From Jacaranda mimosifolia (lineage: Eukaryota > Streptophyta > Magnoliopsida > Lamiales > Bignoniaceae): DNA of 64,000 bases. This document shows positions 60,970 to 64,000 of this stretch, piece by piece; the first letter of the stretch is position 1; each line of letters opens with the position of its first letter. Below the pieces are notes generated by a model. The model saw only the letters and a list, made by a program, of their open reading frames with translations, searched no databases and had not been told where the DNA came from. The position numbers were made by a program, and so were the translations under genes. The stretch spans positions 34,948,501-35,012,500 of the forward strand of contig CM032117.1 in assembly GCA_018894105.1 (NCBI GenBank), in the 5' to 3' direction.

Positions 60970-63900
60970 GGAGTTCCCCAAGTCTAACTTGATTACTCCT
61001 TGGAACATGGCCGCAACTTTTTGCTCTATTTCTTAAGCATAGGGTCATATCCACTTCATTGAGACTCTTTCTTCTTTATAACCCTTGTAACAAATTACAA
61101 AGGTGAAAACCACATACGGTATCAAATACCCATGAGGAAGAATTAGTTATCAAGTACACTTCAATGAAGTACATACCCTTCTCAACGGTTGCAAGATAAG
61201 CTTTGCAATTTCTTCTCCAATGCCCTTTTTCGCCATAATGAAAACATGTAGCTATGTTTTAGCTTCTTTGTTGTTCTCAATTTCCCTTGAACTTTTCAAG
61301 GATTGTTTCCTTTGGGATGAAGAACTCTTCTTCCCGTTACCTCCCTTTCTAACACCCCTAGGGCCCATAGGCTTGGAGGAGGAAACAAGCGTAAGGGGCT
61401 TGTCTTTCTTCATAGTCTACTCGGCAATTACCAACATATTAAGTAATCCATTAATCTTTACTTCTTGCATCGACATATAGAAGTTCATAATAACTTGGTC
61501 AAATATTCTAGGCAATGATTGAAGGATTTAATCCACAAGAAGCTTATTGTCCATGACAACACCTAATTGACCAAGCTTTTCAATGAGAATGGTCATTTTA
61601 AGCCCATGTTTATAGATACTAGTGCCCTCAATCATTCTACTTCCAAAGAGCTCCCCGGACAAAACGAACCTTCATGTCTAGTTTGGATACCAAACAACTC
61701 TTGTAGGTATGAATAGATCTCATGTGCACATCTCATGTGCACATCTCATGTGCTCGTGAGTCTCTTGAAGCTCTTTAGATATAGAAGCCATCATAAGGGA
61801 TTTTGTTTGTAGATCAACATCCACAAACTTCATGAACTATTCACGTGACTTATTGGTGGCATCATTGCTAAGGGTAACTAGTGGACTGTGATTAAGCATA
61901 TAAGTCCCCTTTTCAAAATTAAAAATAATATTGAGATTTCTCAACCTATCGCGGAAATTGGGCTCTGTTAGTTTATTAGTTTCCAAAATAATTGTGAGTC
62001 GATTCTTAGCTATTTTGAGTTTTGAAGATTTCAAAAATCTACAAAAAATTATAGAAGAGAATATAAGCATGTGATTGAATTTTGATATTTGAAAACATGT
62101 TTATGGTCTTTCAAGCATGTTTTTCTCCCACTATTTTATCAAATCCTTCACCCCCGAGAAGAATTTGGGAAATCATATTTCCTTGTGAGAATCAAGACTC
62201 CAAAGACTTGCAAGTGGACCCCCATAACCAAGTGCCATCCACAAACAATCTAAGGATAAGCAACACTTTCTAATTGCATCACATGCAACTCTTGATATAT
62301 GTTATCTCACTTTTCATGTAAACCCATGAATCGTGCAACATCTATACTACTAGGTGTTAAGTTGGAGTTACCAATCATACTTAAACTTAAGACTACTCCA
62401 CAACATCCCCCGTGACCGAGTGTCAATGTGTGGGAAGCCTCAAATCAAAGGTACATCATATGCTAAGTATATCCTCACAGCTTTCCTCCTAAGTATGACC
62501 CCCATGATCGAGTGCCATCACACAAAATTGGTAGCATCATCATGGGATATACTATTGGTAGAAGACATGGATTAATTAAAACTCCTTTTAATTTATATCT
62601 ATTTTGACTTAATATTTGAAAGCACTTAGACATTCTAATTTTCAACTTGCTTGCCAAGATCTCACCAATTTTATCTTCTTATTTAGGTTTTCTATATCCT
62701 AATCCATGCATCACATATATCAATAGGATATGGAATACATAAATAAGTAAACGCACATAGCATGTTCCTAGGGTGGGATGACCATGAGCCTAACCATGTG
62801 ATGCACTTTAGAGCCATAGGTGCATCACTTAGTTGATTTTAGTTGGGTTGATTAAATCTAGCTATTACAAAAAATTGTATCCCAAACAATCATGGGTCTT
62901 CATGCTCCAATGGTCTTCTTTGCTCCTTGTAACAATTACATGAGAAAGAAATCCTCACTCCTAGTGATTCTACTCTTATAACATTTACAAAATAAAAATT
63001 AAGAGGCATGCAAGCCCCAATTTAATACAACTCATTTCAACAACTTGAAGCAAATAAAATCAATATAAAAGGCTCATGATCATTCTCATTTATTCATCAT
63101 CCATTCAACAATTAAATGAACAATAAATAAATCAAGAATTGACATTCAATTCCAACAATTAAATGCTTATCATATAAACAATTAATTGGTTAGCAAAAAC
63201 AAGCATACCATTTATGCATCCTATTTTTGCAACAATTGGAGATTAACTTTAACAAGATTTAAGAAGCATTAAAAAATGTCCAACATAATTTTGAGAACTT
63301 GCACAACACTTATGCATCTATTATGTGTGAAATAAAACACTTTTGGTCACTTAAGGAACACAAAAAATAAGCCAAAACTCATCCTTCCCAAAACTAGGCA
63401 CTGCTACCCCGTGCAGTAGGTGCACCCGCTACCCAGCTAGTGCCTGGTCGGGCGTCGCAGCTTGCCCTATTTCAAGGTTTGGACTGAGTCAACTCATTTT
63501 TTGTTCAACTTTTATGCACTAAAAAATTTAGGACACCTCCTAAACATTAAACCACACAATATAGATGAAATTGCAAATCTAAAACACCTTTTAAAAATGA
63601 AATTTCAAGTGCTCAAACATGCTTCAAAAATTAAGTTTAAGTGAGAATCACATTCTTCTAAAAATCTCTAATCATATTCTTCTAAAAATCTCCAATTAAA
63701 TCCAATCCAATTGGATCCAAAAATGACCAAAACAACTTAAGGCCAAATTTAACATGCTATATAAACATATAACATCATCCAATGCTAAATCAAAATTTAA
63801 CATTAGCTAAACATGAATCAAATTACACTAACATATGAATTAACAATTAAAACACAAATTATCATAATTTCTATTCATCATCAAAGGAGCCACAAGCATC

Positions 63901-64000
63901 ATCATCCAAACACTCCAATACATGATTTGGATCAAGTGTTTGAAGATCTATTTCAATTCATCACATGAATAAATCAAAAGAGAATCCAAAATATTGCATG
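60970..64000 (-). mobile_element. Second copy of the same Copia family, inverted and truncated
   Basis: On the minus strand this matches the leader, gag and start of the protease region of the nested element (about 48011-50970). Its reverse complement includes the gag start (ILETNKLTEPNFRDRLRN, 62070-61837), the zinc-knuckle region (about 61260-61200) and leader text such as MVFQACF-like antisense frames at 62082-62273. It breaks off at about 60970 within the protease region. Its 5' LTR would lie beyond the right end of the window. It is as decayed as its partner. Confidence 0.85.

Overview
The window is nuclear DNA of a flowering plant, very probably a eudicot. It is AT-rich, carries genes with many introns bounded by GT-AG sites, and is heavily loaded with plant transposable elements: MULE, hAT, CACTA-like, Copia and an L1-type LINE. 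I cannot name the species. Only two genes look like intact single-locus host genes. One is a receptor-like cytoplasmic kinase with an N-terminal universal-stress-protein domain (6955-11527, plus strand, 11 exons, 782 codons). The other is a long-form inositol-tetrakisphosphate 1-kinase of the ITPK4 type (27095-12866, minus strand, 13 exons, 504 codons). I worked out exon junctions for both by reading phase through every splice site, and both stay open to the end.

Region by region: 1-4106 holds the 3' part of a MULE transposase gene and a plant-mobile-domain (PMD) gene with a mutated splice acceptor and a nonsense codon. An inverted remnant of the same MULE gene's 3' end and a 21-bp minisatellite follow (4250-4764). 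4765-6954 is non-coding with nested hairpins. The kinase gene comes next, then the ITPK4-like gene tail to tail with it. Intron 2 of the ITPK gene (5.6 kb) contains Copia debris, including two gag segments in inverted orientation. 27134-38330 has a small GRF-zinc-finger membrane protein gene, a broken Myb/SANT-like gene, an acidic reading frame with one stop, and several MITE-like elements (hAT, CACTA-like and a roughly 0.4-0.6 kb family seen twice).

38331-43690 is low-complexity intergenic DNA full of GTAGCGAC / GCTACTT words, ending in a five-copy tandem array of about 215 bp. From 43862 to 59806 lies one degenerate L1-type LINE on the minus strand. Into it a 10.07-kb Copia element (46013-56079) and a 0.69-kb hAT MITE (44750-45440) have inserted, each with a recognisable target duplication. 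A second, inverted and truncated copy of the same Copia family fills 60970 to the end of the window.

The two host genes have plausible signalling roles (kinase signalling; inositol phosphate metabolism), but nothing in the window ties them into one system. The rest is a layered record of transposition and decay. I found no convincing new biological system. The best leads are the MULE/PMD cassette with its inverted tail, the inverted Copia gag pair inside an expressed gene's intron, and the periodic GTAGCGAC array.
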